From RYN-133 sp036497285 (lineage in GTDB: Bacteria > Actinomycetota > Actinomycetes > Mycobacteriales > Jatrophihabitantaceae), in the NCBI GenBank assembly GCA_036497285.1, contig DASXJR010000076.1, positions 16,179 to 80,178 of the forward strand: a stretch of 64,000 nucleotides of DNA, written 5' to 3'. The notes below the pieces were generated by a model. The model was not told where the DNA came from and did no database searches. It saw nothing but the letters and a program-made list of their open reading frames with translations. Positions 25,498-32,776 of this stretch are shown here, one piece after another. Every line of letters begins with the position of its first letter. The stretch's first letter is position 1. The translations under genes and the position numbers were made by a program.

Positions 25498-26606
25498 TGC
25501 TCGTGAACCACGACGCCGCGGACGTTCTTGCCGTTGAGCAGGTCGTCGTAGCCCTCGTTGACCTGGTCGAGCGTGTACGTCCTCGTGATGATCTCGTCCA
25601 GCTTGATGTCGCCGTTCTGGTACAGGTCGAGGATCCGCGGGATGTCCGTGGTCGGGTTGCAATCGCCGAACAGAGTGCCCTTCAGAGTCTTCTTGTACAG
25701 CGTGAGGATCGTCCCTGGCAGCTGGATCGTCGGGGCATCCAGCTTGTTCAGGCCGGTGAGCACGATCGTGCTGCCTTTGCCGGTGGCTCCGAAGGCCGCA
25801 CCGACGACCTCGGCGTCCATCAATCCCACGGTGAGAATCGCCTTGTCGGCCATGACCCCGCGGGTCAGTTCGCTTACCAGCGCCTGCGCCTCCTCGGCCG
25901 AAGCGACGGCATGCGTGGCGCCCAGTTCCATCGCCTTCTCGCGTTTGTTCTCCAGCGGGTCGACCGCGATGACGTTCTTGGCGCCGGCGTAGCGCGCGCC
26001 CTGCACCGCGTTGATGCCGATGCCGCCGACGCCGTACACCAGCACGGTTTCCCCCGGACGGACGTCCGCGGCGTAGACGGCGGAGCCCCAGCCCGTCGGA
26101 ACGCCGCAACCGACCAGAACCGCCTTGTCCAGCGGTAGATCGTCGTTGACCTTGATCACGGAGTTCTGGTGGATGGTGCCGTACTGGCTGAAGGTTCCGA
26201 GCATGCACATCGCGCCGTAGTTGCCCTGTGGCCCCGACAGCGGGAATCGCTCGCCCGGCAGGTATCCGTCGAGGATCGTGGCGCCCATGTCGCAGATCGC
26301 CTGCTGCCCTGTGGCACACCAGTGGCAGGTACCGCAGTTCGGAATGAACGAGCATACGACGTGATCGCCCGGCTTGACCCGGGTGACGCCGGGGCCGACC
26401 TCTTCGATGACGCCGGCACCTTCGTGCCCGAGCACCATAGGCAACCGGGCTTCGAGGTCACCGTGTGCGACGTGGACGTCCGAGTGGCACAGGCCGGCAT
26501 GCGTGTAACGGATCAGCACCTCGCCGTCCTTAGGACCGTCGAGGTCGAGTTCCTCGATCTGGATCGGCTTCCCGGCCTCGTAGACCACGGCGGCCTTGGT
26601 CTTCAT
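25494..26606 (-). CDS. Zinc-dependent alcohol dehydrogenase, NDMA-dependent type
   Basis: The 370-residue enzyme is a class III-like medium-chain dehydrogenase. Catalytic zinc ligands are Cys40 and the His61-Glu62 pair; structural zinc ligands are Cys91, Cys94, Cys97 and Cys105. The Rossmann motif is YGVGGIGINAVQGARYAG. Its overall sequence fits the actinobacterial NDMA-dependent (Rxyl_3153-type) group, in which NAD is bound tightly and an unknown carrier, often mycofactocin, re-oxidises it. No mycofactocin genes are in the window. The ATG at 26606 has a good GAGGGGG site. It is the first gene of an operon with the MoxR, VWA and XdhC-like genes. Confidence 0.87.
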   Translation of the reverse strand: MKTKAAVVYEAGKPIQIEELDLDGPKDGEVLIRYTHAGLCHSDVHVAHGDLEARLPMVLGHEGAGVIEEVGPGVTRVKPGDHVVCSFIPNCGTCHWCATGQQAICDMGATILDGYLPGERFPLSGPQGNYGAMCMLGTFSQYGTIHQNSVIKVNDDLPLDKAVLVGCGVPTGWGSAVYAADVRPGETVLVYGVGGIGINAVQGARYAGAKNVIAVDPLENKREKAMELGATHAVASAEEAQALVSELTRGVMADKAILTVGLMDAEVVGAAFGATGKGSTIVLTGLNKLDAPTIQLPGTILTLYKKTLKGTLFGDCNPTTDIPRILDLYQNGDIKLDEIITRTYTLDQVNEGYDDLLNGKNVRGVVVHEH

Positions 26607-26733
26607 GTGTGCCCCCTCGCAGAGAGTCGAGCCCGATGTCGGCCGATGCGCTCGGCGCAACCTTCGCCACGATCGTGGCGAGACGACATCGGAATGTCCA
26701 GCGACTCGGATACCGGCGCCCGGTGCCCGTCGT

Positions 26734-26871
26734 GACCGGCGGTGGGACGGTAAGACCTGGTTCGGTGTCAACCTCGTCCCCGACACGCAACAGATGCGGC
26801 GCCCGGTGCGTGTCGGGGACGAGATCGAGGCGATCAGTGCCGTGGCCGCGGGGGACGGACCGCAGCGCTGA
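26734..26871 (+). pseudogene. Possible 3-prime remnant of a MOSC-domain gene
   Basis: This frame encodes DGKTWFGVNLVPDTQQ followed by RRPVRVGDEIEAIS and ends in TGA. The FGVNLVPD and RVGDEIE strands resemble the end of MOSC-domain sulfur carriers. No in-frame continuation of the domain is seen upstream: the 127 bp between here and the divergent dehydrogenase start contain only promoter-like and palindromic sequence. A decayed gene is the simplest reading. The family call rests on about 30 residues. Confidence 0.4.
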
Positions 26872-26889
26872 TCTTGGGCGGGGAAAAGC

Positions 26890-27054
26890 TCAGAGCAGAT
26901 CGGCGAGGTACGTCGCCGTCCAAAGCGCGAACGTCGAGCTGGCGAAAATCAAAACCACGGCGAGTGCCGCCCAATACGCGAGGGGGCGTCGCGTGATCCT
27001 TCGCGAGATCGCGGGCGCGATGGCCGGCGTAACCGGAGACGTGGTGTCGGTCAC
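26890..27054 (-). CDS. Small single-helix membrane protein
   Basis: A GTG-started frame encodes 54 residues: an N-terminal Thr/Pro/Arg-rich part (to about residue 24) and one strong transmembrane helix (LAYWAALAVVLIFASSTFALW) ending near the C-terminus. The ratio of charged to hydrophobic sequence looks like a real protein rather than a shadow, and no other gene occupies the space. The ribosome binding site is weak and I do not recognise the family. The 155 bp between its start and the aminotransferase stop at 27210 are AT-richer than their surroundings and show no gene. Confidence 0.5.
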   Translation of the reverse strand: MTDTTSPVTPAIAPAISRRITRRPLAYWAALAVVLIFASSTFALWTATYLADLL

Positions 27055-27209
27055 GGGGCTACGTTTGCCTATTTTTCACGCGGACTCAACAGGTTCTCGC
27101 AAAATTTCTCGTGAATATCGGAACAGCCGACCGGACAAGAACGGTGAAATCCGGACACAATGCAACCCTATCGATCCGCATTGGGCTGAAGGTCAGGACG
27201 AGGGTTGCC

Positions 27210-28388
27210 CTATTGCCGGGCCAGCCATTCACCCAGCCAGGCAATCCCTTGCGCTATTTCGGCAGCATCACCGGCGAAGCAGATGCGCACGTAGTGGCCG
27301 CCGTCGACCGGGTCGAAGTCCACGCCGGGGGCCATCGCAACGCCGCATTCGTCGAGTGCCCGGAAGACGAACGAGATCGCGTCGTCGGTCCATTTGGACA
27401 CGTCGGCATAGATGTAGAAAGCGCCATCGGCAGGGGCGAGCCGGTCGAGTCCGATCACCGGTAATTGCTCGAGGACCATTGCTCGATTTGCGCCGTAGCG
27501 CGCGACATTGGCATCAAGTTCGGCGTAGGCGTCAAATGCCGCGACCGCCGCACGCTGTGAAAGGGCGGGCGGGCAGATGGCGAAATTGCCGGCCAGCCGG
27601 TCGACGGCATCGCACAACTCGTCCGGCACGAGCAGCCATCCGATCCGCCATCCGGTCATGGAGAAGTATTTCGAGAAGCTGTTCACCACGACCGCGCGCC
27701 GGCTCGTCCGCCAGGCCGATGCAGCCGACATACCGAATGTGATGCCGTGGTAGATCTCGTCACTGATCAGCCGGGTGCCATGGCTGTCGCACCACGAAGT
27801 CAGCGCGGCCAGTTCGGCCGCGTCGACCATCGTGCCGGTCGGGTTCGCCGGAGACGCGAGCACGAGACCGGCCGGCGGCTCGTCGAGGGCGTCCAGCTGG
27901 GCCACGGTCGGCTGGAAGCGGGTCTGCGGCCCGCAGGGCAGCTCGATCACCCGGCACCCGAGCGCCGCCAGCATGTTGCGGTACGCGGGGTAACCCGGCC
28001 GGGCCATCGCCACTGTGTCGCCGACGTCGAAGGCGGCGAGGAAGGCGTAGACGAACCCGGCGGACGACCCGGTGGTGACCGCGACGTTCGCCGGGGACAC
28101 CTCCAGCCTGTCGGTGTGCTGGTAGTGCGCGGCGATCGCGGCACGCAATGCCGGGATACCGAGCGCGTTGGTGTAGCCGATCCGGTCGGTCCCGATGGCG
28201 TCGATCGCGGCGCGCCGGACGGGCTCCGGCGCCGGGGTGGACGGCTGCCCCACGGACAGGTCAACGACGGGGAGCCCGGCCTCGCGGCGCCGCACGACCG
28301 CGTCGATCACTCGCATCACCTGGAACGCGGATACATCACTGCGCGAGCTGATCCGGTTGAGGTCGGCAGGAGTCATGTCTGCTGTCAT
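27210..28388 (-). CDS. PLP-dependent aminotransferase, class I/II
   Basis: The 392-residue enzyme is a fold-type I aminotransferase. The cofactor lysine lies in VNSFSKYFSMTGWRIGW, the cofactor-contacting aspartate in LISDEIYHGITFG and the ASPANPTGTM loop is intact. The C-terminal arginine motif is HYVRICFAG. It resembles aspartate/tyrosine/aromatic aminotransferases; the exact substrate cannot be read. It overlaps the upstream DUF2087 gene by four bases in ATGA. A second ATG at 28376 is possible. Confidence 0.9.
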   Translation of the reverse strand: MTADMTPADLNRISSRSDVSAFQVMRVIDAVVRRREAGLPVVDLSVGQPSTPAPEPVRRAAIDAIGTDRIGYTNALGIPALRAAIAAHYQHTDRLEVSPANVAVTTGSSAGFVYAFLAAFDVGDTVAMARPGYPAYRNMLAALGCRVIELPCGPQTRFQPTVAQLDALDEPPAGLVLASPANPTGTMVDAAELAALTSWCDSHGTRLISDEIYHGITFGMSAASAWRTSRRAVVVNSFSKYFSMTGWRIGWLLVPDELCDAVDRLAGNFAICPPALSQRAAVAAFDAYAELDANVARYGANRAMVLEQLPVIGLDRLAPADGAFYIYADVSKWTDDAISFVFRALDECGVAMAPGVDFDPVDGGHYVRICFAGDAAEIAQGIAWLGEWLARQ

Positions 28389-28681
28389 ACCTGCACGTGC
28401 CCACCGATGCGCCAGTACACGCCGTCTGCACGGTCGAGCAGGCGCGCGTCGACGAGGTAACGCCGCAGTGCGGCCACGTCCCGGGCCCAGACCTGGCGCA
28501 GGATCAGGTTCACCTCGGGCTCGTCATAGCGGCGCCCCGGCTCGAAGTGTTGGACGACCTGTTCCAGCACGATCCCGCGCTTGCGGCCGGCCCGAGGCAT
28601 GGCGGTGAGCGTGTCGTCGGCGAAGAACGAGCGCAACACCTTGGCGACCTCTTTCGCGTCGGGCGGCAACGGCTCGCTCAT
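28385..28681 (-). CDS. DUF2087 domain protein
   Basis: The 98-residue protein is a single DUF2087 domain: an N-terminal LRSFFADDTLTAMPRAGRKRGIVLEQVVQHFEPGRRYDEPEVN segment and a C-terminal LRRYLVDARLLDRADGVYWRIGG segment. The domain looks like a winged helix and usually sits at the end of ArsR-like or GNAT proteins, or alone. The ATG at 28681 and the HisN start at 28706 are divergent with only 24 bp between. It is co-translated with the aminotransferase. Its role is unknown, and a regulatory function is only a guess. Confidence 0.8.
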   Translation of the reverse strand: MSEPLPPDAKEVAKVLRSFFADDTLTAMPRAGRKRGIVLEQVVQHFEPGRRYDEPEVNLILRQVWARDVAALRRYLVDARLLDRADGVYWRIGGHVQV

Positions 28682-28705
28682 GGATGCGACGGTAACGTGC
28701 GTGCC

Positions 28706-29506
28706 GTGACCGTTGGCTACCCGGACGATCTGGAACTGGCCCGTCAACTCGCCGACGCCGCTGATGCGATCAGCCACGAGCGCTTCGGCGCCTCGGATCT
28801 CGCGGTCGAGTCGAAGCCGGACCTGACCCCGGTCACCGACGCCGATCGCGCTGTCGAGCGAGCGATCCGCGAGCTCCTGCACACCGCCCGTCCGGGTGAT
28901 GCGGTGTCGGGCGAGGAGTTCGGATCAGAGGGCTCCGGGTCACGGCGGTGGGTGATCGACCCGATCGACGGCACGAAGAACTTCGTCCGCGGGGTGCCGG
29001 TCTGGGCGACGCTCATCGCGTTGATGGACGGCGCGGCGCCTGTGCTCGGCATGGTGTCGGCGCCGGCCCTCGGACGACGGTGGTGGGCAACGCGCGGGAC
29101 GGGTGCCTGGACGGTCGCGTTGGGCGCCGCACCCCGGCGAATCGCGGTGTCGAAGGTGGCGCAACTGTCCGACGCCAGCCTGTCCTACTCCTCGCTCTCG
29201 GGGTGGCGCGAGATCGGCCGGCGCGACGCGTTCGTCGCCCTGATGGATTCCTGCTGGCGCACGCGCGCCTACGGCGATTTCTGGTCGTACCTGCTCGTCG
29301 CGGAGGGCGCCGCCGACCTCGCGGCCGAGCCGGATCTTTCGCTGTGGGACATGGCCGCGCTCGCCCCGATCGTCGTCGAGGCCGGCGGTCGGTTCACCGG
29401 CCTCGACGGCGTCGACGGCGTGCAGTCGGGAACCGCAGCGGCCAGCAACGGCCTGTTGCACGATGCGTTGCTGTCATTCGTCGGTGACCGGTCAGGGCAG
29501 CAGTAG
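28706..29506 (+). CDS. hisN: Histidinol-phosphatase (inositol monophosphatase family)
   Basis: The 266-residue protein has the metal-binding motifs of the IMPase family: GEEFG (Glu-Glu), WVIDPIDGTKNFVRG (Asp-x-Ile-Asp-Gly-Thr) and SLWDMAALAPIVVEAGG (Trp-Asp). Actinobacteria use this type as the histidinol-phosphate phosphatase of histidine synthesis, and the sequence fits that subgroup. GTG codons at 28697 and 28706 are both usable. The last 15 bases overlap the 3-prime end of the convergent QueA-like gene. Confidence 0.88.
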   Translation: MTVGYPDDLELARQLADAADAISHERFGASDLAVESKPDLTPVTDADRAVERAIRELLHTARPGDAVSGEEFGSEGSGSRRWVIDPIDGTKNFVRGVPVWATLIALMDGAAPVLGMVSAPALGRRWWATRGTGAWTVALGAAPRRIAVSKVAQLSDASLSYSSLSGWREIGRRDAFVALMDSCWRTRAYGDFWSYLLVAEGAADLAAEPDLSLWDMAALAPIVVEAGGRFTGLDGVDGVQSGTAAASNGLLHDALLSFVGDRSGQQ

Positions 29507-30478
29507 GCAGCTGTCGCCGAACTCGTGCCACAGATAGTCGGCTCGCTCCGCCTCGACATAGGCATGTTCGACCAGTTCCCGACCCGCGACGGCCTCGAGC
29601 AACTGCAGGTGGGACGCGCCGGGCGCATGCCAGCCGGTGACCAGGCCGCGAACCACGCGCGCCGGGTGCTGCGAGCCGAGGACGAGGTCGGTCCAGCCCG
29701 CGCTCGCTCGCACCACGCCGTCGGGGTCGACCGCGCTCTCGAGTGCGCGCGTAACCGTCGTCCCGACCGCGACTACGCGAGCGCCCCAGGCCCGGGTCAT
29801 GTTCACCAAGCGGGCCGTTTCGGCGCTGACTTGGTACCGCTCGGGTTGCGGCGGCTCCCCCGCGTCCTGTGACGACACCCCGGTGTGCAGCACGATCGGG
29901 GCGACGACGACACCGCGGGTGACGAGGTCGGTGACGATGTCGGTCGTGAACGGACGGCCCGCACTCGGCATCTCGGCGCTGCCACGCTCGCGGGCGAACA
30001 CGGTCTGGTAGGCCGAGGCCGGATACCGGCCGCGGACGTACCCGTAACGGATGGGTCGCCCCACCCGCGTCGTGAACGCGACCACGCCACCGTCGACCGG
30101 CACCCGGGCCCGCCACAGCCGGTGCTGGCCCGCCGGGTGCGGCGCCAGAACCGTCAAGACGACGCCGTCGGGCAACTCGACCGACTCCCCCGCGCGCAGA
30201 TCGGGCACCGGCCCGCCTGCGCGACGGCGCGGGCGTACCTCGACGACCCAGTCGCCGGCGTCCAACTTCGCGGCGAAATGCACGGTCACCGCACGACCGT
30301 TGTCGCGCACGCCGTCCACGGCGGCCGACAGTGTGCCGGACGTGTTGACCACGACGAGATCGCCCGCTCGCAGGTGCGCGCCGAGGTCGGCGAAACGCGC
30401 GTGGGTGACGCCGCCGGGACCGGCCACGAGCAGCCGTACCGCGTCACGGCGCGCCGGCGGGGCCGAGGCCTCCCTCAT
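29492..30478 (-). CDS. QueA-like S-adenosylmethionine:tRNA ribosyltransferase-isomerase family protein
   Basis: The 328-residue protein matches QueA along its length: VVVNTSGTLSAAV, the RYGYV and YQTVFARERGSAEMPSAGRPFT active-site region, VLHTGVSSQ and the terminal HEFGDSCLLLP. QueA transfers a ribosyl group from SAM to preQ1-tRNA during queuosine synthesis. No other queuosine gene is in the window, so its true substrate here is open. The ATG at 30478 overlaps the SDR stop in ATGA; an in-frame GTG or ATG slightly upstream would give a longer, unsupported N-terminus. Confidence 0.85.
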   Translation of the reverse strand: MREASAPPARRDAVRLLVAGPGGVTHARFADLGAHLRAGDLVVVNTSGTLSAAVDGVRDNGRAVTVHFAAKLDAGDWVVEVRPRRRAGGPVPDLRAGESVELPDGVVLTVLAPHPAGQHRLWRARVPVDGGVVAFTTRVGRPIRYGYVRGRYPASAYQTVFARERGSAEMPSAGRPFTTDIVTDLVTRGVVVAPIVLHTGVSSQDAGEPPQPERYQVSAETARLVNMTRAWGARVVAVGTTVTRALESAVDPDGVVRASAGWTDLVLGSQHPARVVRGLVTGWHAPGASHLQLLEAVAGRELVEHAYVEAERADYLWHEFGDSCLLLP

Positions 30479-31176
30479 CGCGGGACCTCGACCGGCGCCC
30501 ATTCGGACGCGCGGTAGCGGCCGCTTGCGGGAGCCACGTCGAGCAGGCGCAGCAGTGCGGGCACCACGTCCTCCGGTGTGGGGCGATCGGAGATGTCCTC
30601 ACCGGGGAAGGCGCGTTGGTGCATGTCGGTACGCATGTCGCCGGGGTCGACCGCGTACACGCGAAGTGCGGGCTCCTCGACGGCGAGGACGGCGGTTACC
30701 TGATCCAGCGCTGCTTTGGACGAGCCGTAGCCGCCCCACCCGGGATACGCCTCCACGGCGGCGTCGGAGCTGACGTCGAGCACGGTCCCGCCGGACCGGC
30801 GCAGCGCGGGAAGGGTGAGTTGCAGCAGGGCGATCGGCGCGATCACGTTCGTCTCGTACACCGTCCGCAAGGCTTCGAGCGGGTGGTCGGCGAGGTTCGG
30901 CAGCGGGCTCGGTCCGAGCTCACTGGCGTTGTTCACGACGAGGTCGAGCCGGCCGAGCACGTCCACCGCCGTGGCCAGCGCCTCGCGATGACGTGGGTCG
31001 GTCACTGTGCCTGCGATGGTCACTGCGCCGGGTAGTGCGTCGGCCACGGCCCCGAGGCGCGCGGGATCCCGCCCGTCCAGGATCAGCCGCCAGCCACGGG
31101 GGGAAAGCGAACGGGCAAGCGCGAGGCCGAGGCCGCGCGACGCACCGGTGATGAGCGCAACGGGAGTCGATGTCAT
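30475..31176 (-). CDS. Short-chain dehydrogenase/reductase
   Basis: The 233-residue enzyme has the SDR cofactor motif TGASRGLGLA, the NNASELG motif and the catalytic Tyr-Lys in YGSSKAALDQ, with Ser in VLDVSSDAA. The DGRDP after strand two suggests NADP preference. The ATG at 31176 was chosen because earlier in-frame starts lie in the shared promoter with soxR. It is divergent from the SoxR gene, and the SoxR-like operator lies in the gap, so it is a likely SoxR target. The substrate is unknown. Confidence 0.88.
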   Translation of the reverse strand: MTSTPVALITGASRGLGLALARSLSPRGWRLILDGRDPARLGAVADALPGAVTIAGTVTDPRHREALATAVDVLGRLDLVVNNASELGPSPLPNLADHPLEALRTVYETNVIAPIALLQLTLPALRRSGGTVLDVSSDAAVEAYPGWGGYGSSKAALDQVTAVLAVEEPALRVYAVDPGDMRTDMHQRAFPGEDISDRPTPEDVVPALLRLLDVAPASGRYRASEWAPVEVPR

Positions 31177-31191
31177 GCAATCGATGGTTAT

Positions 31192-31215
31192 AGTTGAAGT
31201 CAACTTGAAGTCAAG
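31192..31215. promoter_or_regulatory. Overlapping palindromic operator between SDR and soxR
   Basis: Two palindromes overlap by two bases: AGTTGAAGTCAACT (31192-31205) and CTTGAAGTCAAG (31204-31215). The TTGACTTCAAGTT core resembles SoxR and related MerR-type boxes. Read leftwards, TTGACT lies upstream of a TATAAC box for the SDR gene, so a MerR-type activator could work from this site. Confidence 0.65.
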
Positions 31216-31228
31216 CGGAAGGCGCTCG

Positions 31229-31699
31229 ATGCGCACTACGGATCTGCTCACCGTGGGCGAACTGTCCGAGCGCAGCGGTGTCGCGGCGTCTGCTTTACGG
31301 TTCTACGAAGGCGAAGGGCTGATCGACGCGACGCGGACGTCAGGCAACCAGCGCCGCTACCAGCGCGGCGTGCTGCGACGGCTTGCGTTCATCCGTGCCG
31401 CGCAGAACGTCGGCCTGAGTCTGGACGAGATCTCAGCCGCGCTCGCCACACTCCCCGAGGGCCGCACGCCTACCCGAACGGACTGGACGCGGCTGTCGCG
31501 AACGTGGCGCGACCGGCTGGACGAGCAGATCGCCGCGCTGCGCAAGCTGCGGGACGGCCTCGACTCGTGCATCGGCTGCGGCTGCCTGTCGCTGCAGCGC
31601 TGCGCGGTGTCCAACCCGTCCGACGTCGCCGCCCAGGACGGCGCCGGCGCGCGGTACCTCCCCCGTCCGCTGCGGGCCGCCCCACCCAGCCGCCGCTGA
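31229..31699 (+). CDS. soxR: Redox-sensitive MerR-family regulator SoxR
   Basis: The 156-residue protein has a MerR helix-turn-helix (LTVGELSERSGVAASALRFYEGEGLI), a dimerisation helix and a C-terminal iron-sulfur site with Cys114, Cys117, Cys119 and Cys125 in C-x2-C-x-C-x5-C order, the SoxR signature for a [2Fe-2S] cluster. It senses redox-active compounds and switches on efflux or oxidoreductase genes. The divergent SDR gene is the obvious local target. The ATG at 31229 is 14 bp from the operator. A palindromic repeat follows its stop. Confidence 0.93.
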   Translation: MRTTDLLTVGELSERSGVAASALRFYEGEGLIDATRTSGNQRRYQRGVLRRLAFIRAAQNVGLSLDEISAALATLPEGRTPTRTDWTRLSRTWRDRLDEQIAALRKLRDGLDSCIGCGCLSLQRCAVSNPSDVAAQDGAGARYLPRPLRAAPPSRR

Positions 31700-31711
31700 C
31701 GGGTCCGCACC

Positions 31712-31780
31712 GACAGTGGTCAGTTGGAGCGACAGTGGTCAGTTGCAACTGACCACTGTGCGCGCAAACTGACCACTGTC
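31712..31780. repeat. Four-unit nested palindromic element, copy 2 of first unit type
   Basis: Units 1 (31712-31726) and 2 (31731-31745) are the identical 15-mer GACAGTGGTCAGTTG. Units 3 (31746-31760, CAACTGACCACTGTG) and 4 (31767-31780, AACTGACCACTGTC) are its inverted copies. Units 2 and 3 abut as a palindrome of 30 bp with one end mismatch. The spacers are 4 and 6 bp. It lies between the convergent soxR and YbaK-domain genes. The unit is the same as at 6202-6270, about 25 kb away. Confidence 0.9.
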
Positions 31781-31798
31781 ATTTCGTTAGGGGTCCGG

Positions 31799-32329
31799 CT
31801 AGCTGGCGAGGCCTTCGATGACCTCGGCACCAGGCAGCTCGGCCAGCGCGCCGGACGGCAGCGCCAGCTTGGACCCGCGCACCCCGCTGCCGATCACCAC
31901 GATGTCGCGCTCGAGCACGGCCGCGTCGATCAGGATCGGCCAGCCGGGCGGCAGTCCGATCGGGGTGATGCCGCCGTACTCCATGCCGGACAGCTCGACC
32001 GCATCAGCCATCGCCGCGAACGAGGCCTTCTTCGCACCGAGCCGTCGCCGCACCGTGCCGTTCACGTCGGCCCGCGTGGTCGCGAGGATCATGCACGCCG
32101 CAAAGCTCACGTCCGGGCCACGCTTGCCCACGATCACCACGCAGTTGGCCGAGTCCTCGAGCAGCACGTCGTACTTCTCGCAGAATTGCGCGGTGTCGGC
32201 GAGGTCGGCGTCGATCGGAGCCGCGCGCACCTGCTCCGCTCGCGGAAACGTCGCCAGCGCCCGAGCGACCGGTGCGGCCACCAGCTCGTCGGTAGTGGGC
32301 TGCCAATCGAGCGATCCGGGGTAGGTCAC
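31799..32329 (-). CDS. YbaK/aminoacyl-tRNA deacylase-like protein
   Basis: The 176-residue protein carries a YbaK domain with a short N-terminal extension. The central GKRGPDVSFAACMILATTRADVNGTVRRRLGAKKASFA and GMEYGGITPIGLP segments match the family, including the GGITPIG loop. It differs clearly from the YbaK protein at 7403-7891 and belongs to the longer actinobacterial subgroup, whose tRNA substrate is undefined. The start is GTG at 32329, 24 bp from the divergent CoA-binding protein gene. Confidence 0.83.
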   Translation of the reverse strand: MTYPGSLDWQPTTDELVAAPVARALATFPRAEQVRAAPIDADLADTAQFCEKYDVLLEDSANCVVIVGKRGPDVSFAACMILATTRADVNGTVRRRLGAKKASFAAMADAVELSGMEYGGITPIGLPPGWPILIDAAVLERDIVVIGSGVRGSKLALPSGALAELPGAEVIEGLAS

Positions 32330-32353
32330 CCGTCCGACCCTAGTGTGGGACCG

Positions 32354-32776
32354 ATGAGCGACACCGACACCAGCGTGGAGCAGATCCTCCGCAGCTACGA
32401 CACGATCACTGTCGTCGGCGCGAGCACCGCTTCGCACAAGGCCGCGCACAGCGTCCCCGCGCACATGCAACGGCTCGGCTGGCGGATCATCCCGGTGAAC
32501 CCGCATGCCACCCACATCCTGGACCAGCCGGTGTACCGCACGCTGGCCGACGTGCCCGAGCAGGTCGGACTCGTCGACGTGTTCCGTCCGTCGCAACAGA
32601 CCCCGGACATCGCCCGTCAGGCCGTTGCCGCCGGTGCGAGCGCATTGTGGCTGCAATTGCACATCAGCTCCGCCGAATCACGACGGATCGCCGAGGACGC
32701 CGGGCTGCTCTACGTCGAGAACCGCTGTCTCGTGATCGAACAGCAGCGACTGGGCCTCACTGCGCCGCGGCTCTAG
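32354..32776 (+). CDS. CoA-binding (YccU-like) protein
   Basis: The 140-residue protein is a single CoA-binding Rossmann domain: ITVVGASTASHKAAHSVPAHMQRLGWRIIPVNP, then DVFRPSQQTPDIARQAV and LWLQLHISSAESRRIAEDAGLLYVENRCLVIE. Members bind CoA in vitro, but the function is not settled. The ATG is at 32354. Its last 20 bases overlap the 3-prime end of the convergent MoaD-FMN reductase fusion gene. Confidence 0.85.
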   Translation: MSDTDTSVEQILRSYDTITVVGASTASHKAAHSVPAHMQRLGWRIIPVNPHATHILDQPVYRTLADVPEQVGLVDVFRPSQQTPDIARQAVAAGASALWLQLHISSAESRRIAEDAGLLYVENRCLVIEQQRLGLTAPRL

